Of a stretch of 29,845 nt of DNA, positions 7,301 through 15,296 are shown in pieces. The translations under genes and the position numbers were made by a program. The notes under the pieces were generated by a model that made no database searches, was not told the DNA's origin, and saw nothing but the letters and a program-made list of their open reading frames with translations. This DNA is from UBA2329 sp964577215 (GTDB taxonomy: Bacteria > Bacteroidota > Bacteroidia > Chitinophagales > Saprospiraceae), in assembly GCA_964577215.1 (NCBI GenBank), contig CAZNYK010000043.1, forward strand, positions 1-29,845. The letters are read 5' to 3'. Position 1 is the stretch's first letter, and every line of letters begins with the position of its first letter.

Positions 7301-8962
7301 ATGTCCAAAAATCTTACCGCACTGGCGGCCAGAAAAGGCAAAGGATTGACCAATAACCTCTTCGAGCGCATCGCCAACCTCGCCGAAGAGAGCGGCGCTA
7401 CCGACAAGGAAGCCATGGCCCGCCTGGCGGACGAGTTCCTCGTCGGCAATGCCAACGTGTATGGCACGGCCTCGTTTTACGACTTCACGAGGGCCGAAAA
7501 CCAGGGCAAGAAGGTATATGTGTGCAACGGCAGCGCCTGCCTGCTGGCCGGTACGCAAGACGCCGTGCGGGCGGAATTGTCGAAGCACTTCCAACCCAAC
7601 GAGATAGGCGAAATGTGCTGCCTCGGCCGCTGCCACGAAAACGGCGCTTTCCATCTCAACGGGCAAAACTACTCCGCCAAATCTGCAGCCGATGTCGCAG
7701 AGATCGCCGGCGGTACCCTCACCGACGGCATGGACGACTACCGCGTAGCCCACATCGGCACGCCCATACTCACCGCGCCGTTTCCAGCTTTGGAGGAATG
7801 CAAGGCCGCCATTGCAGCCATGTTCAAGGCCGGGCCGGAAGCGTTGTTGCAAACCATCAAAACCTCCGGCCTGCGGGGTAGGGGAGGCGCCGGCTTCCCG
7901 ATGGGGTTCAAGTTGGATGCCTGTCGCAAAGCGCCGGGCACGCCCAAATTCATCGTCTGCAACGCCGACGAGGGCGACCCCGGCGCGTTTTCCGACCGCT
8001 ACCTGATGGAGCAGCAGCCCTATGCCGTATTGCTGGGCATGCTCATTGCCGGCTATGCCGCAGGGGCGGAGCGGGGCGTCATTTACATCCGTGCAGAGTA
8101 TCCGGAGTCCATTGCCGTGACGCAGGAAGCCATCGCGGCGCTCACTGCCGCCGGGCTGAACGGTGAGAACTTGCTCGGCAGCGGTTTCAGCTTCCATTTC
8201 AAACTCATCAAGGCGCAAGGGGCCTACATCTGTGGAGAAGAAACCGCACTGCTGCAATCTATTGAAGGCAAACGCCCCGAAGTGCGGGTGCGGCCGCCCT
8301 ATCCCGCGCAGGAAGGCCTTTTCGGCAAGCCCACCGTGGTGAACAACGTGGAGAGCTTAGCCAACCTGTACTTCGTCCTCACCCAGGGCGGCGAGGCCTT
8401 CGCCAGGATCGGAACGCAGCGCTCCTCGGGCACCAAGTTACTTTCATTGGACAGCTCTTTCCACCGGCCCGGCCTGTACGAGGTGGATATGGGTACGCCC
8501 TTGGCCAAAGCAGTGGAAACCCTCGGCGGCGGCTTCCGAAGGCCGGTCAAAGCCCTGCACATCGGCGGCCCGCTCGGAGGTCTCGTGCCCGTGCACAAGA
8601 TTCCCGACCTGACCATTGACTTCGAGTCCTTCGCCCAGCAGGGCTTCCTGCTCGGCCATGCCTCCATCATCGGCGTCCCGGAGGAATACCCGATGGTGCA
8701 GTACCTGGAGCACTTGTTCGCCTTTACGGCTCACGAAAGCTGCGGCAAGTGTTTTCCCTGTCGTATCGGCTCCGTGCGCGGCAAGGAAATGCTGCACAAA
8801 GCCCAGCACGAATCGTACAAAATTGACCTTGAGCTGTTTAATGACTTAGTGGAAACTTTGGCCAAAGGCTCGCTTTGCGCCCTCGGAGGCGGCATTCCGT
8901 TGCCGGTACGGAATGCGCTGGCGTATTTTAAAGAGGAGTTGGGACCATTTTTTCAGGCATAG
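7301..8962 (+). CDS. NAD-dependent formate dehydrogenase beta subunit (NuoE-NuoF fusion)
   Basis: The 553-residue protein fuses a NuoE-like thioredoxin-fold [2Fe-2S] domain (about 1-135; ligands Cys75, Cys80, Cys107, Cys111) to a NuoF-like NADH/FMN domain. The NuoF part has GLRGRGGAGFPMGFK (NAD/FMN site), CNADEGDPGAFSDRYLME, and GAYICGEETALLQSIEG. Its [4Fe-4S] site is Cys481, Cys484, Cys487 (ESCGKCFPCR) and Cys526. It would accept electrons from the alpha subunit and reduce NAD+ in the cytoplasm. Such E-F fusions are known in soluble formate dehydrogenases (Methylobacterium Fdh1-type) and bidirectional hydrogenases. The alpha subunit gene encoded downstream decides for formate dehydrogenase. 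An unrelated IVS-type gene lies between the two subunits, which is unusual. Confidence 0.9.
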   Translation: MSKNLTALAARKGKGLTNNLFERIANLAEESGATDKEAMARLADEFLVGNANVYGTASFYDFTRAENQGKKVYVCNGSACLLAGTQDAVRAELSKHFQPNEIGEMCCLGRCHENGAFHLNGQNYSAKSAADVAEIAGGTLTDGMDDYRVAHIGTPILTAPFPALEECKAAIAAMFKAGPEALLQTIKTSGLRGRGGAGFPMGFKLDACRKAPGTPKFIVCNADEGDPGAFSDRYLMEQQPYAVLLGMLIAGYAAGAERGVIYIRAEYPESIAVTQEAIAALTAAGLNGENLLGSGFSFHFKLIKAQGAYICGEETALLQSIEGKRPEVRVRPPYPAQEGLFGKPTVVNNVESLANLYFVLTQGGEAFARIGTQRSSGTKLLSLDSSFHRPGLYEVDMGTPLAKAVETLGGGFRRPVKALHIGGPLGGLVPVHKIPDLTIDFESFAQQGFLLGHASIIGVPEEYPMVQYLEHLFAFTAHESCGKCFPCRIGSVRGKEMLHKAQHESYKIDLELFNDLVETLAKGSLCALGGGIPLPVRNALAYFKEELGPFFQA

Positions 8963-9081
8963 GGCAGAGAGCATAGAGCATAGAGCATACAAGCGTAGCG
9001 CAGTCCCGATGAGGAACGAAATCGGGAGGGCAGAGAGCATACAAGCGAAGCGCAGTCCCGATGACCACGCCGCGGGCGTGG
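8957..9081. repeat. Heptanucleotide array plus duplicated hairpin unit upstream of the IVS-type gene
   Basis: Five consecutive 7-base units occupy 8957-8991 (GCATAGG, GCAGAGA, GCATAGA twice, GCATACA), the inverse complement of the TCTATGC unit found at 9501-9528 and 28660-28687. A 30-base direct repeat follows (8983-9012 and 9035-9064, one mismatch). Each copy leads into a hairpin: TCCCGAT at 9004-9010 with ATCGGGA at 9021-9027, and CCACGCC at 9065-9071 with GGCGTGG at 9075-9081. The first unit overlaps the last codons of the NuoE-NuoF gene. Confidence 0.75.
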
Positions 9082-9133
9082 GGAGGGCGAAGGGCATAGG
9101 GCAGATTTTTGTAAAGAATAAAAATGTTGTTTC

Positions 9134-9490
9134 ATGGCGAAATTTCGATTCGAAGATTTGGATATCTGGAAAGAGGCGATCGCTATTGCTTCTGAACTGT
9201 TTAAAATTGCGAATGCTTTGGAAGAAAGGAAGCTGTTCCGATTTGCAGACCAATTGCGCGGCTGCGGAATGAGTGTACCCAACAATATTGCTGAAAGCAC
9301 CGGCACTTCTCTCGCCAAAGAACAGCAGCAGCTTTTGCGATACGCCAGGAGAGAGTGCTTTGAAGCTGCCAATATTCTGGTGATTTTGTTGAATGAAAAT
9401 CTCATTTCAACAGAACAAAAGGAAGCATTCTTCACTCGCCTCGACGTATTGAGTAGAAGAATCCAAACTTACAGCAACTCCTTAAAATAG
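9134..9490 (+). CDS. Four-helix bundle protein (23S rRNA intervening-sequence type)
   Basis: The 118-residue protein has the features of the four-helix-bundle family first named after ORFs in 23S rRNA intervening sequences (Pfam PF05635 / TIGR02436 type). It begins FRFEDLDIWKEAIAIASELFKIA, then has LRGCGMSVPNNIAEST (the family's most conserved block), an RYARRECFEAANILVILL helix and a C-terminal helix. The function is unknown; members form oligomeric helical bundles with a basic face and nucleic-acid binding has been suggested. Length is typical. It has no relation to formate oxidation. It sits between the two formate dehydrogenase subunits, flanked by inverted arrays of the same 7-base unit (8957-8991 and 9501-9528), which suggests insertion as a cassette. 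Confidence 0.92.
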   Translation: MAKFRFEDLDIWKEAIAIASELFKIANALEERKLFRFADQLRGCGMSVPNNIAESTGTSLAKEQQQLLRYARRECFEAANILVILLNENLISTEQKEAFFTRLDVLSRRIQTYSNSLK

Positions 9491-9500
9491 ATTGACTTAC

Positions 9501-9528
9501 TCTATGCTCTATGCACTCTGCTCTATGC
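9501..9528. repeat. Heptanucleotide array (TCTATGC) downstream of the IVS-type gene
   Basis: Four tandem units TCTATGC, TCTATGC, ACTCTGC, TCTATGC fill 9501-9528, ending 16 bases before the ATG of the formate dehydrogenase alpha gene. The orientation is opposite to the array at 8957-8991, so the two could pair as the stem of a large hairpin enclosing the IVS-type gene. The same unit recurs four times at 28660-28687. Confidence 0.85.
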
Positions 9529-9544
9529 AAAAAAAGATTTGACC

Positions 9545-12304
9545 ATGACATCCGCAATCCTGACCAAAGAATCCGCCGCCGCTGTAGCCGTCAAAACGGC
9601 ATTCATCAACGGCCAAGCTTATGAAATCCGCGAAGGCGAAACCATCCTCGCTTTCCTCAAGCGTCATCTGGGTGAAAAGCACGTACCCACCCTCTGCGAT
9701 GCGCCCAACTTAGAGCCGTTCGGCGCATGCCGCGTGTGCAGCGTAGAGATCGCCCGGCAGGGCAACGGCACGCCCAAAACCGTGGCCTCCTGCCATACGC
9801 CCATCGAGGAGGGGTTGATGATCTATCCCGACTCCGAAAGCGTGCAAAAGCTGCGCCGCAATCTCATAGAATTGGTGCTCACTGACCACCCACTGGACTG
9901 CCTCACCTGCGAGGTGAACGGCAACTGCGAGTTGCAGGACGTGGCTGCCCAGGTGGGCATCCGCAAGGTGCGCTACCCGGAAGGAAAAACGCATTTGGAC
10001 CGAACCAAAGACCTGAGCCACCCTTACATGACTTCCGACTTGTCAAAGTGCATCATGTGCTACCGCTGCGTGCGCGCCTGCGACGAAGTGCAGGGCCAAT
10101 TGGTGCTCAGCGTGGCAGGCCGCGGCTTCGACAGCAAGATCATCAAGGGCATGGACCAGTCCTTCTTCGATTCGGACTGCGTGTCCTGCGGCGCTTGCGC
10201 ACAGGCCTGCCCCACCTCGGCCATCAGCGATATTTACGAGTCCAAGTCCGTAGTGGCCGACAAAAAGGTGCGCACCGTATGCACCTACTGCGGCGTGGGC
10301 TGCAACCTGGAAGTGAAGGTAAACGGTGGCAAGGTAATGGCCATACAAGCGCCCTGGGATGCGGAAGTCAACTCCGGTCACACCTGCCTCAAAGGCCGCT
10401 ACGCATTCGCGTTTTACAAACACCCCGAACGCCTGCAATATCCCATGATCCGCAAAAACGGGCAATTGGAGCGCGTCAGTTGGGACGAAGTGTATGACTA
10501 CTTAGCTACCCGCCTTACCGAGATCAAGGAAAAGCACGGCGGCGATGCCATTGCCGGCATCAGCAGCAGTCGCTGCACCAACGAGGAGAACTACCTCATG
10601 CAGAAGTTCATCCGCGCCTGCTTCGGCACCAACAACATAGACGGCTGCGCCCGCGTATGCCACTCGCCCACGGCACTCGGCATGCAGCGCACCTTCGGCA
10701 CCGGCGCGGCGACCAACTCCATTGCCGACCTGAAGCTGACGGAATGCATTATGATCATCGGCGCCAACCCGACCGCCGGGCACCCCGTCACCGGGGCCAA
10801 GCTCAAGCAAAAGGCCATGAAGGGCACGCCCCTCATCGTAATAGACCCGCGGCGCACGGAAATCGCCCAATATGCGACCCACCACCTGCAACTCCGCCCC
10901 GGCACCAACGTGGCCGTGCTGAACATGATGCTCTACTACATCATCAAAGAAAATTTGATGGACAAGGACTTCATCGCCAAGCGCACAGAGGGTTTCGATG
11001 AGTTCTGCGAAGGCATCCTGAACCTTAACATTGACGAGTTGGAAGCCGTCTCCGGCGTGCCGCGCGAGCAGGCAAGGGCTGCCGCCATCACCTATGCTTC
11101 CGCAAAATTAGCCATGTCGTTCCACGGCTTGGGCGTAACGGAACACTACCAGGGCACTTATACGGTGATGCTCATCGCCGACCTTGCCATGATCACCGGC
11201 AACGTGGGCAAGCCCGGCTGCGGCGTCAATCCGCTGCGCGGCCAGAACAATGTGCAGGGTATGGCCGATATGGGCACGCAGCCCTACCAGGGAGCCGGCT
11301 ACTTAGACGTGACCGACCCGCAGGTGCGGACCAAGTATGAAGAATTCTACGGCGCAACCATGAGCGACAAGGTGGGCTACACCATCCCCGAAATGTACGA
11401 CGCCGCGCTGGCAGGCAAGCTCAAAGCCCTCTGGGTGATGGGCGAAGACATGGCGCAGAGCGATCCCAATACGCACCACGTGGTGAAAGCCCTTTCATCG
11501 CTCGATCTCCTGGTAGTGCAGGAAATATTCATGACCGAAACCGCCAAGTACGCCCACGTGGTGCTGCCCGGCGCTTCCTTCTTGGAAAAAGAAGGCACCT
11601 TCACCAATGGCGAGCGCCGCATTCAGCGCGTGCAAAAGGTGGTGGACCCCATCGGCGAATGCAAGCCCGATGGGCAGATACTGGTGGAGATGATGAACCG
11701 CCTCGGCTACCCGCAGCGGCCCTATACTGCCAAGGGCATGTTGGAGGAGATCAGCCAGATCGTGCCTTTCTTCGCCGGTGTGCGCTGGGACGAACTCGGC
11801 GACAACGGCAAGCAATGGCCCGTAGCGCCCGACGGCACGGATACCAAAATCCTGCACCTGGAGACCTTCAAGCGGGGCAAAGGCCGCTTCATCTTCCGCG
11901 AATATGTGGAAACCCGCGAAATCCTCGACTACGCGCAGGATTATCCCTACATTCTCACCACCAACCGCGTGTTGGAGCAATACAACGCCGGCACCATGAC
12001 GCGCCGCACGCCCAACGTGCAAATCGTACACGAAGACGTGCTGCTCATCAACCCGAAGGATGCCAAAGCCAAACGCATCTCCGACGGCGACTGGGTGCGC
12101 ATCGAAAGCGCGCGCGGCGAGTGCAAGGTAAAAGCCCTGCTTACCGACGAGGTGAAGCCCGGCATCCTCAGCACTACCTTCCACTTCCCGGAACTGATGG
12201 TGAACAACGTCACTTCTGATGTACACGACAGCATCGCCCATTGCCCGGAGTACAAGGTGGTGAGCGTGCGTATTTTGGGGGTTTTAATTGTGCGGGTGAC
12301 TTAA
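9545..12304 (+). CDS. fdhF: Formate dehydrogenase alpha subunit (NuoG-type N-terminus, molybdopterin)
   Basis: The 919-residue catalytic subunit oxidises formate to CO2 at a bis-MGD molybdenum or tungsten site. In order: a [2Fe-2S] domain (Cys51, Cys62, Cys65, Cys83), a NuoG-type His/Cys-rich [4Fe-4S] segment (TDHPLDCLTCEVNGNCELQ), two ferredoxin clusters (CIMCYRCVRAC and CVSCGACAQAC), the Fe4S4 site Cys246, Cys249, Cys253, Cys281, and the active site in ARVCHSPTALG with Cys372 where FdhF of E. coli has selenocysteine. The MGD-binding C-terminal domain follows (NRVLEQYNAGTMTRRTPNV). The ATG at 9545 is preferred to a TTG two codons earlier. It works with the NuoE-NuoF fusion to reduce NAD+. 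The last residues and the TAA stop fall in a palindromic repeat. No fdhD or fdhE gene is in the window. Confidence 0.94.
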   Translation: MTSAILTKESAAAVAVKTAFINGQAYEIREGETILAFLKRHLGEKHVPTLCDAPNLEPFGACRVCSVEIARQGNGTPKTVASCHTPIEEGLMIYPDSESVQKLRRNLIELVLTDHPLDCLTCEVNGNCELQDVAAQVGIRKVRYPEGKTHLDRTKDLSHPYMTSDLSKCIMCYRCVRACDEVQGQLVLSVAGRGFDSKIIKGMDQSFFDSDCVSCGACAQACPTSAISDIYESKSVVADKKVRTVCTYCGVGCNLEVKVNGGKVMAIQAPWDAEVNSGHTCLKGRYAFAFYKHPERLQYPMIRKNGQLERVSWDEVYDYLATRLTEIKEKHGGDAIAGISSSRCTNEENYLMQKFIRACFGTNNIDGCARVCHSPTALGMQRTFGTGAATNSIADLKLTECIMIIGANPTAGHPVTGAKLKQKAMKGTPLIVIDPRRTEIAQYATHHLQLRPGTNVAVLNMMLYYIIKENLMDKDFIAKRTEGFDEFCEGILNLNIDELEAVSGVPREQARAAAITYASAKLAMSFHGLGVTEHYQGTYTVMLIADLAMITGNVGKPGCGVNPLRGQNNVQGMADMGTQPYQGAGYLDVTDPQVRTKYEEFYGATMSDKVGYTIPEMYDAALAGKLKALWVMGEDMAQSDPNTHHVVKALSSLDLLVVQEIFMTETAKYAHVVLPGASFLEKEGTFTNGERRIQRVQKVVDPIGECKPDGQILVEMMNRLGYPQRPYTAKGMLEEISQIVPFFAGVRWDELGDNGKQWPVAPDGTDTKILHLETFKRGKGRFIFREYVETREILDYAQDYPYILTTNRVLEQYNAGTMTRRTPNVQIVHEDVLLINPKDAKAKRISDGDWVRIESARGECKVKALLTDEVKPGILSTTFHFPELMVNNVTSDVHDSIAHCPEYKVVSVRILGVLIVRVT

Positions 12305-12343
12305 GTCGCCTAACATGCGCGGGCGACTGATGTCGCCGGTACT
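12295..12343. repeat. Two further copies of the GGCGACT palindrome repeat
   Basis: Cores at 12295-12310 (one base from the perfect palindrome GGCGACTTAAGTCGCC) and 12322-12337 lie 27 bases apart. The second is followed by GGTACT as in the copies at 552-615. The first core contains the TAA stop codon of the formate dehydrogenase alpha gene at 12302-12304. It may serve as a terminator. Confidence 0.8.
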
Positions 12344-12371
12344 TCACACACAAACCACAATTAACTACACC

Positions 12372-13331
12372 ATGAAGCTATTTTATGGCATCCTTCCCGA
12401 CAACAACCGCGAGCGCGCCGGGGTAGCTGTTATCGCCAATGCTGCTGTAGCCGGCTTGCTCACCGTGTTTAGTATCCGAGGAATAGAAACCTACGGCTGG
12501 GGACTATTCGTGCTCGTGCCCCTTCTTATCGGCCTGGGCACCACGGTCATGTACGGCTACAGCAAAGGCGTCACGGCCAAACGGGCATTCCTCCTCAGCT
12601 TCTCAGCGTTGGCCCTCTATGCGTTGGGATTGCTCTTGTCGGCACTCGAAGGCGCTTATTGCCTGCTCATGGCCGCTCCACTGGGCATTATCCTCACTAT
12701 ATTGGGCGTATTGGCCGGCTTGGTCATCCTGAAACGCGCGCCGGGAAAAGCTCCCTCCGGCATGTTGGCGTTCATCGGCATCATCCCGCTTACCATGTGG
12801 ATGGAAAGATCAAGTGATCTTGAGATAAAACCGGTAGTGACCGCCATAGAAATACAAGCAGACCCATTGACGGTGTGGCAAAACGTGGTGGAGTTTCCGC
12901 CGATAGACGCTCCATCTGAACGGTTGTTCCGCATGGGTATCGCTTATCCCACTCATGCCGTCATTGAAGGTTCCGGGGTGGGCGCCGTCCGGTATTGCCA
13001 TTTCAGCACCGGTGCTTTCGTTGAACCCATTACGGCATGGGATGAGCCTCATTTGCTCGCCTTCGATGTGGTAGAACAACCCGAACCGCTTCAAGAACTC
13101 AGCCCCTGGGGACATATTCACGCTCCGCATTTAGATGGGTATTTTCTCTCCAAACGCGGGCAATTCAAACTCACCGCCCTGCCCAACGGCAACACCCTTT
13201 TGGAAGGGACTACCTGGTACGGTCACCGCATCCAACCCGATTTCTACTGGAGGTGGTGGAGCGATCACATCATCCATAAAATACATCTGCGCGTACTGGA
13301 GCATATAAAAATGCAGGCGGAGGCCTTTTGA
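12372..13331 (+). CDS. Membrane protein with C-terminal SRPBCC-like domain
   Basis: The 319-residue protein begins MKLFYGILPDNNRER. Residues from about 18 to 140 hold four or five hydrophobic segments (for example VAVIANAAVAGLLTVF, GLFVLVPLLIGLGTTVM, AFLLSFSALALYALGLLLSA, LGIILTILGVLAGLVIL), plus a short one in GMLAFIGIIPLTMW. The C-terminal 150 residues (IEIQADPLTVWQNVVEFP, GVGAVRYCHFSTGAFVEPITAWDEP, LLEGTTWYGHRIQPDFYW, a final long helix) follow the strand order of SRPBCC/polyketide-cyclase-like ligand-binding folds. The domain assignment is moderately sure; the ligand is unknown. It follows the formate dehydrogenase genes after 67 bases, but a palindromic repeat intervenes and a functional link is unproven. 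Confidence 0.78.
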   Translation: MKLFYGILPDNNRERAGVAVIANAAVAGLLTVFSIRGIETYGWGLFVLVPLLIGLGTTVMYGYSKGVTAKRAFLLSFSALALYALGLLLSALEGAYCLLMAAPLGIILTILGVLAGLVILKRAPGKAPSGMLAFIGIIPLTMWMERSSDLEIKPVVTAIEIQADPLTVWQNVVEFPPIDAPSERLFRMGIAYPTHAVIEGSGVGAVRYCHFSTGAFVEPITAWDEPHLLAFDVVEQPEPLQELSPWGHIHAPHLDGYFLSKRGQFKLTALPNGNTLLEGTTWYGHRIQPDFYWRWWSDHIIHKIHLRVLEHIKMQAEAF

Positions 13332-13491
13332 TTTTTTTGCCGGTACAGCAAGGGTGGGAGGGACTGGTGGAGGCGGGGGAGTTGGAGGCGTTATCGGAAA
13401 AGGCGCGGAGGAGGTGCGCAGGTTTTTGGAATGGGGTTAGCTCCCCTGCACGTGAGGGGGTAACCGGAAGTTCTCCAGGCTTCCCCTGTAC

Positions 13492-13560
13492 TCACTTATT
13501 CATCTCCTTCAGCTTGTGGATCAACTCCACCCGGCTATGCACATCAAACTTGTCGAATGC
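13492..13560 (-). pseudogene. Remnant of a LuxR/NarL-type regulator C-terminus
   Basis: Reading the minus strand to a TGA at 13492-13494 gives AFDKFDVHSRVELIHKLKEM followed by NK. This is the pattern at the end of the LuxR-type helix-turn-helix (the recognition helix end, K-L/F-D-V-x-S-R-x-E-L) in Bacteroidota response regulators. An in-frame stop at 13567-13569 cuts it off upstream and no N-terminal part is present. Only about 22 codons are recognisable, so chance similarity cannot be excluded. The rest of the 13332-13610 gap is purine-rich DNA with no gene that I can support. Confidence 0.5.
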
Positions 13561-13577
13561 ATTTCCCTATTTCCACC

Positions 13578-13585
13578 TACTTTTG
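13578..13585 (+). promoter_or_regulatory. Candidate -7 box of pgi
   Basis: TACTTTTG is a perfect match to TAnnTTTG, 25 bases upstream of the ATG pair at 13611/13614. The nearest TTG (13550-13552) is 25 bases upstream, longer than usual. An upstream in-frame ATG at 13557 precedes this box, which favours the later start. Confidence 0.5.
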
Positions 13586-13610
13586 CCCCGCAGTTCAAAA
13601 AATCTATGCA

Positions 13611-15269
13611 ATGATGGTACTTCCGCGCCGAAACCCCACCCAAACTGACGCATGGGCCGCTTTGGAATCCCATTACCAGGGCATAAAAGCGGTGCATATG
13701 CGCGAGCTTTTCGCCCGAGACCCAGAGCGTTTCAATCGTTTTTCCCTCCGTTTTGAAGATATGCTGCTCGACTACTCCAAGAATATCATAACCGCAGAAA
13801 GCCTCTCGCTGCTGCTGCAATTGGCCCGGGAAACCGGCGTGCCGGAAGCGATAGAGATGATGTTCCAGGGTGAAAAGATCAACGAAACCGAAGACCGCGC
13901 CGTATTGCATACCGCCCTGCGCAACCGCTCCAATGCGCCTGTTTGGGTGGATGGCCGGGACGTGATGCCGGCGGTAAACGCCGTGCTGGAACAAATGAAG
14001 GCTTTCTGCGAAAAAATTCACTCCGGCACATGGCGGGGTTATACCGGCAAGGCTATCACCGACATCGTCAACATCGGCATAGGCGGCTCCGACCTCGGAG
14101 CGGTGATGGTGACGGAAGCATTGCGGCCTTACTGGAAAGACGGCATTCGGGCGCATTTCGTCTCCAATGTGGACGGCACGCACATCGCCGAAACGCTCAG
14201 GAGGGTAAATCCTGAAACGGCGCTCTTCATCATTTCCTCCAAGACCTTTACCACACAGGAGACCATGGCCAATGCCTTCAGTGCCCGGCAATGGTTCTTA
14301 AAGGCTGCCGGCGCCGAGAGCCATGTGGCAAAGCATTTCGTAGCGGTCTCAACCAATAACAAGGCCGTTCAAGCCTTCGGCATTGCACCGGAAAACATGT
14401 TTGAATTCTGGGATTGGGTGGGAGGCAGGTATTCCCTTACTTCGGCAATCGGGTTGTCTATTGCGCTCAGCATCGGTTTCGAGAGGTTTGAAGAGCTGTT
14501 GGAGGGCTTTCACGCTATGGACCTCCACTTCCGCAGGGAGCCGTTTGAAACGAACATGCCTGTATTGCTGGCGCTCATCGGCATTTGGTACAACAACTTT
14601 TTCGGCGCCGAAACGGAGGCTATTTTGCCTTATGACCAGTATTTGCACCGTTTCCCGGCTTATTTTCAGCAGGGCAACATGGAGAGCAACGGCAAAAACA
14701 CCGACCGCTCCGGCCAGCCGGTCAACTACCAAACCGGCCCCGTCATCTGGGGTGAACCGGGCACCAACGGGCAACACGCTTTTTACCAACTCATCCACCA
14801 GGGCACCAAGCTGATACCATGCGACTTCATAGCGCCGGCCATCAGCCACAACCCCGTGGGCGATCATCACACCTTGCTCCTGTCCAACTTTTTTGCCCAA
14901 ACCGAAGCCCTGATGCTGGGCAAAACGCCCGCCGAAGCGGAAGCGGAGCTGAAGGCGGCCGGCAAGCCGCCTGAAGAGATAGCCGCTCTGCTGCCATTCA
15001 AGGTGTTTCCCGGAAACCGGCCTTCCAATTCCATTCTTTTGAAAAAGATCACTCCGCGATGCCTCGGCAGCCTGGTAGCGCTCTATGAGCACAAGATATT
15101 CGTGCAGGGTATCATCTGGAATATATTCAGCTTTGACCAATGGGGGGTGGAACTCGGGAAACAGCTGGCGAACAAAATACTGCCGGAGCTTCGGGACGAT
15201 GCGCCCGTAAGCGGCCATGACGCCTCCACCAATGGACTGATCAATGCATGGAAAGCCATGCGGAAATAA
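13611..15269 (+). CDS. pgi: Glucose-6-phosphate isomerase
   Basis: The 552-residue cytoplasmic enzyme interconverts glucose 6-phosphate and fructose 6-phosphate in glycolysis and gluconeogenesis. Family motifs are all present: VNIGIGGSDLGAVMVTEAL and ISSKTFTTQETMANA (phosphate binding), GGRYSLTSAIGLSIAL, and the catalytic base Glu358 in QGNMESNGK. His389 in GEPGTNGQHAFYQLIHQG and Lys495 in YEHKIFVQGIIWNIFSFDQWGVE complete the active site. Length matches the 550-residue E. coli type. ATG codons at 13611 and 13614 are adjacent; an earlier in-frame ATG at 13557 would lie upstream of a -7-like box and inside a regulator remnant. It converges with the cytochrome gene, leaving 27 bases. Confidence 0.96.
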   Translation: MMVLPRRNPTQTDAWAALESHYQGIKAVHMRELFARDPERFNRFSLRFEDMLLDYSKNIITAESLSLLLQLARETGVPEAIEMMFQGEKINETEDRAVLHTALRNRSNAPVWVDGRDVMPAVNAVLEQMKAFCEKIHSGTWRGYTGKAITDIVNIGIGGSDLGAVMVTEALRPYWKDGIRAHFVSNVDGTHIAETLRRVNPETALFIISSKTFTTQETMANAFSARQWFLKAAGAESHVAKHFVAVSTNNKAVQAFGIAPENMFEFWDWVGGRYSLTSAIGLSIALSIGFERFEELLEGFHAMDLHFRREPFETNMPVLLALIGIWYNNFFGAETEAILPYDQYLHRFPAYFQQGNMESNGKNTDRSGQPVNYQTGPVIWGEPGTNGQHAFYQLIHQGTKLIPCDFIAPAISHNPVGDHHTLLLSNFFAQTEALMLGKTPAEAEAELKAAGKPPEEIAALLPFKVFPGNRPSNSILLKKITPRCLGSLVALYEHKIFVQGIIWNIFSFDQWGVELGKQLANKILPELRDDAPVSGHDASTNGLINAWKAMRK

Positions 15270-15296
15270 TCCGGGAACGGCAAGGTGTGTTTCGTT

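Noticed and set aside
6945..7349. Plus-strand 134-codon open frame in the gene-free stretch
   Set aside because: It runs through inverted repeats and into the start of the NuoE-NuoF gene in another frame, and has no protein-like composition.
7274..8257. Minus-strand open frame of 327 codons opposite the NuoE-NuoF gene
   Set aside because: It is the antisense shadow of a gene whose cluster ligands and NADH motifs are intact.
8957..9064. CRISPR-like array suspected from regularly spaced short repeats
   Set aside because: Units are contiguous heptamers or a single duplicated 30-base segment without unique spacers, and no cas gene is present.
9134..9490. True 23S rRNA intervening sequence
   Set aside because: No rRNA sequence surrounds the gene; it lies between two protein-coding genes.
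10652..10666. Selenocysteine at the formate dehydrogenase active site
   Set aside because: The codon at the catalytic position (10658-10660) is TGC, so the residue is cysteine, and no TGA interrupts the frame.
13557..13610. Upstream in-frame ATG for pgi at 13557
   Set aside because: It would add 18 residues not seen in the family, lies upstream of a TACTTTTG box, and overlaps the regulator remnant.
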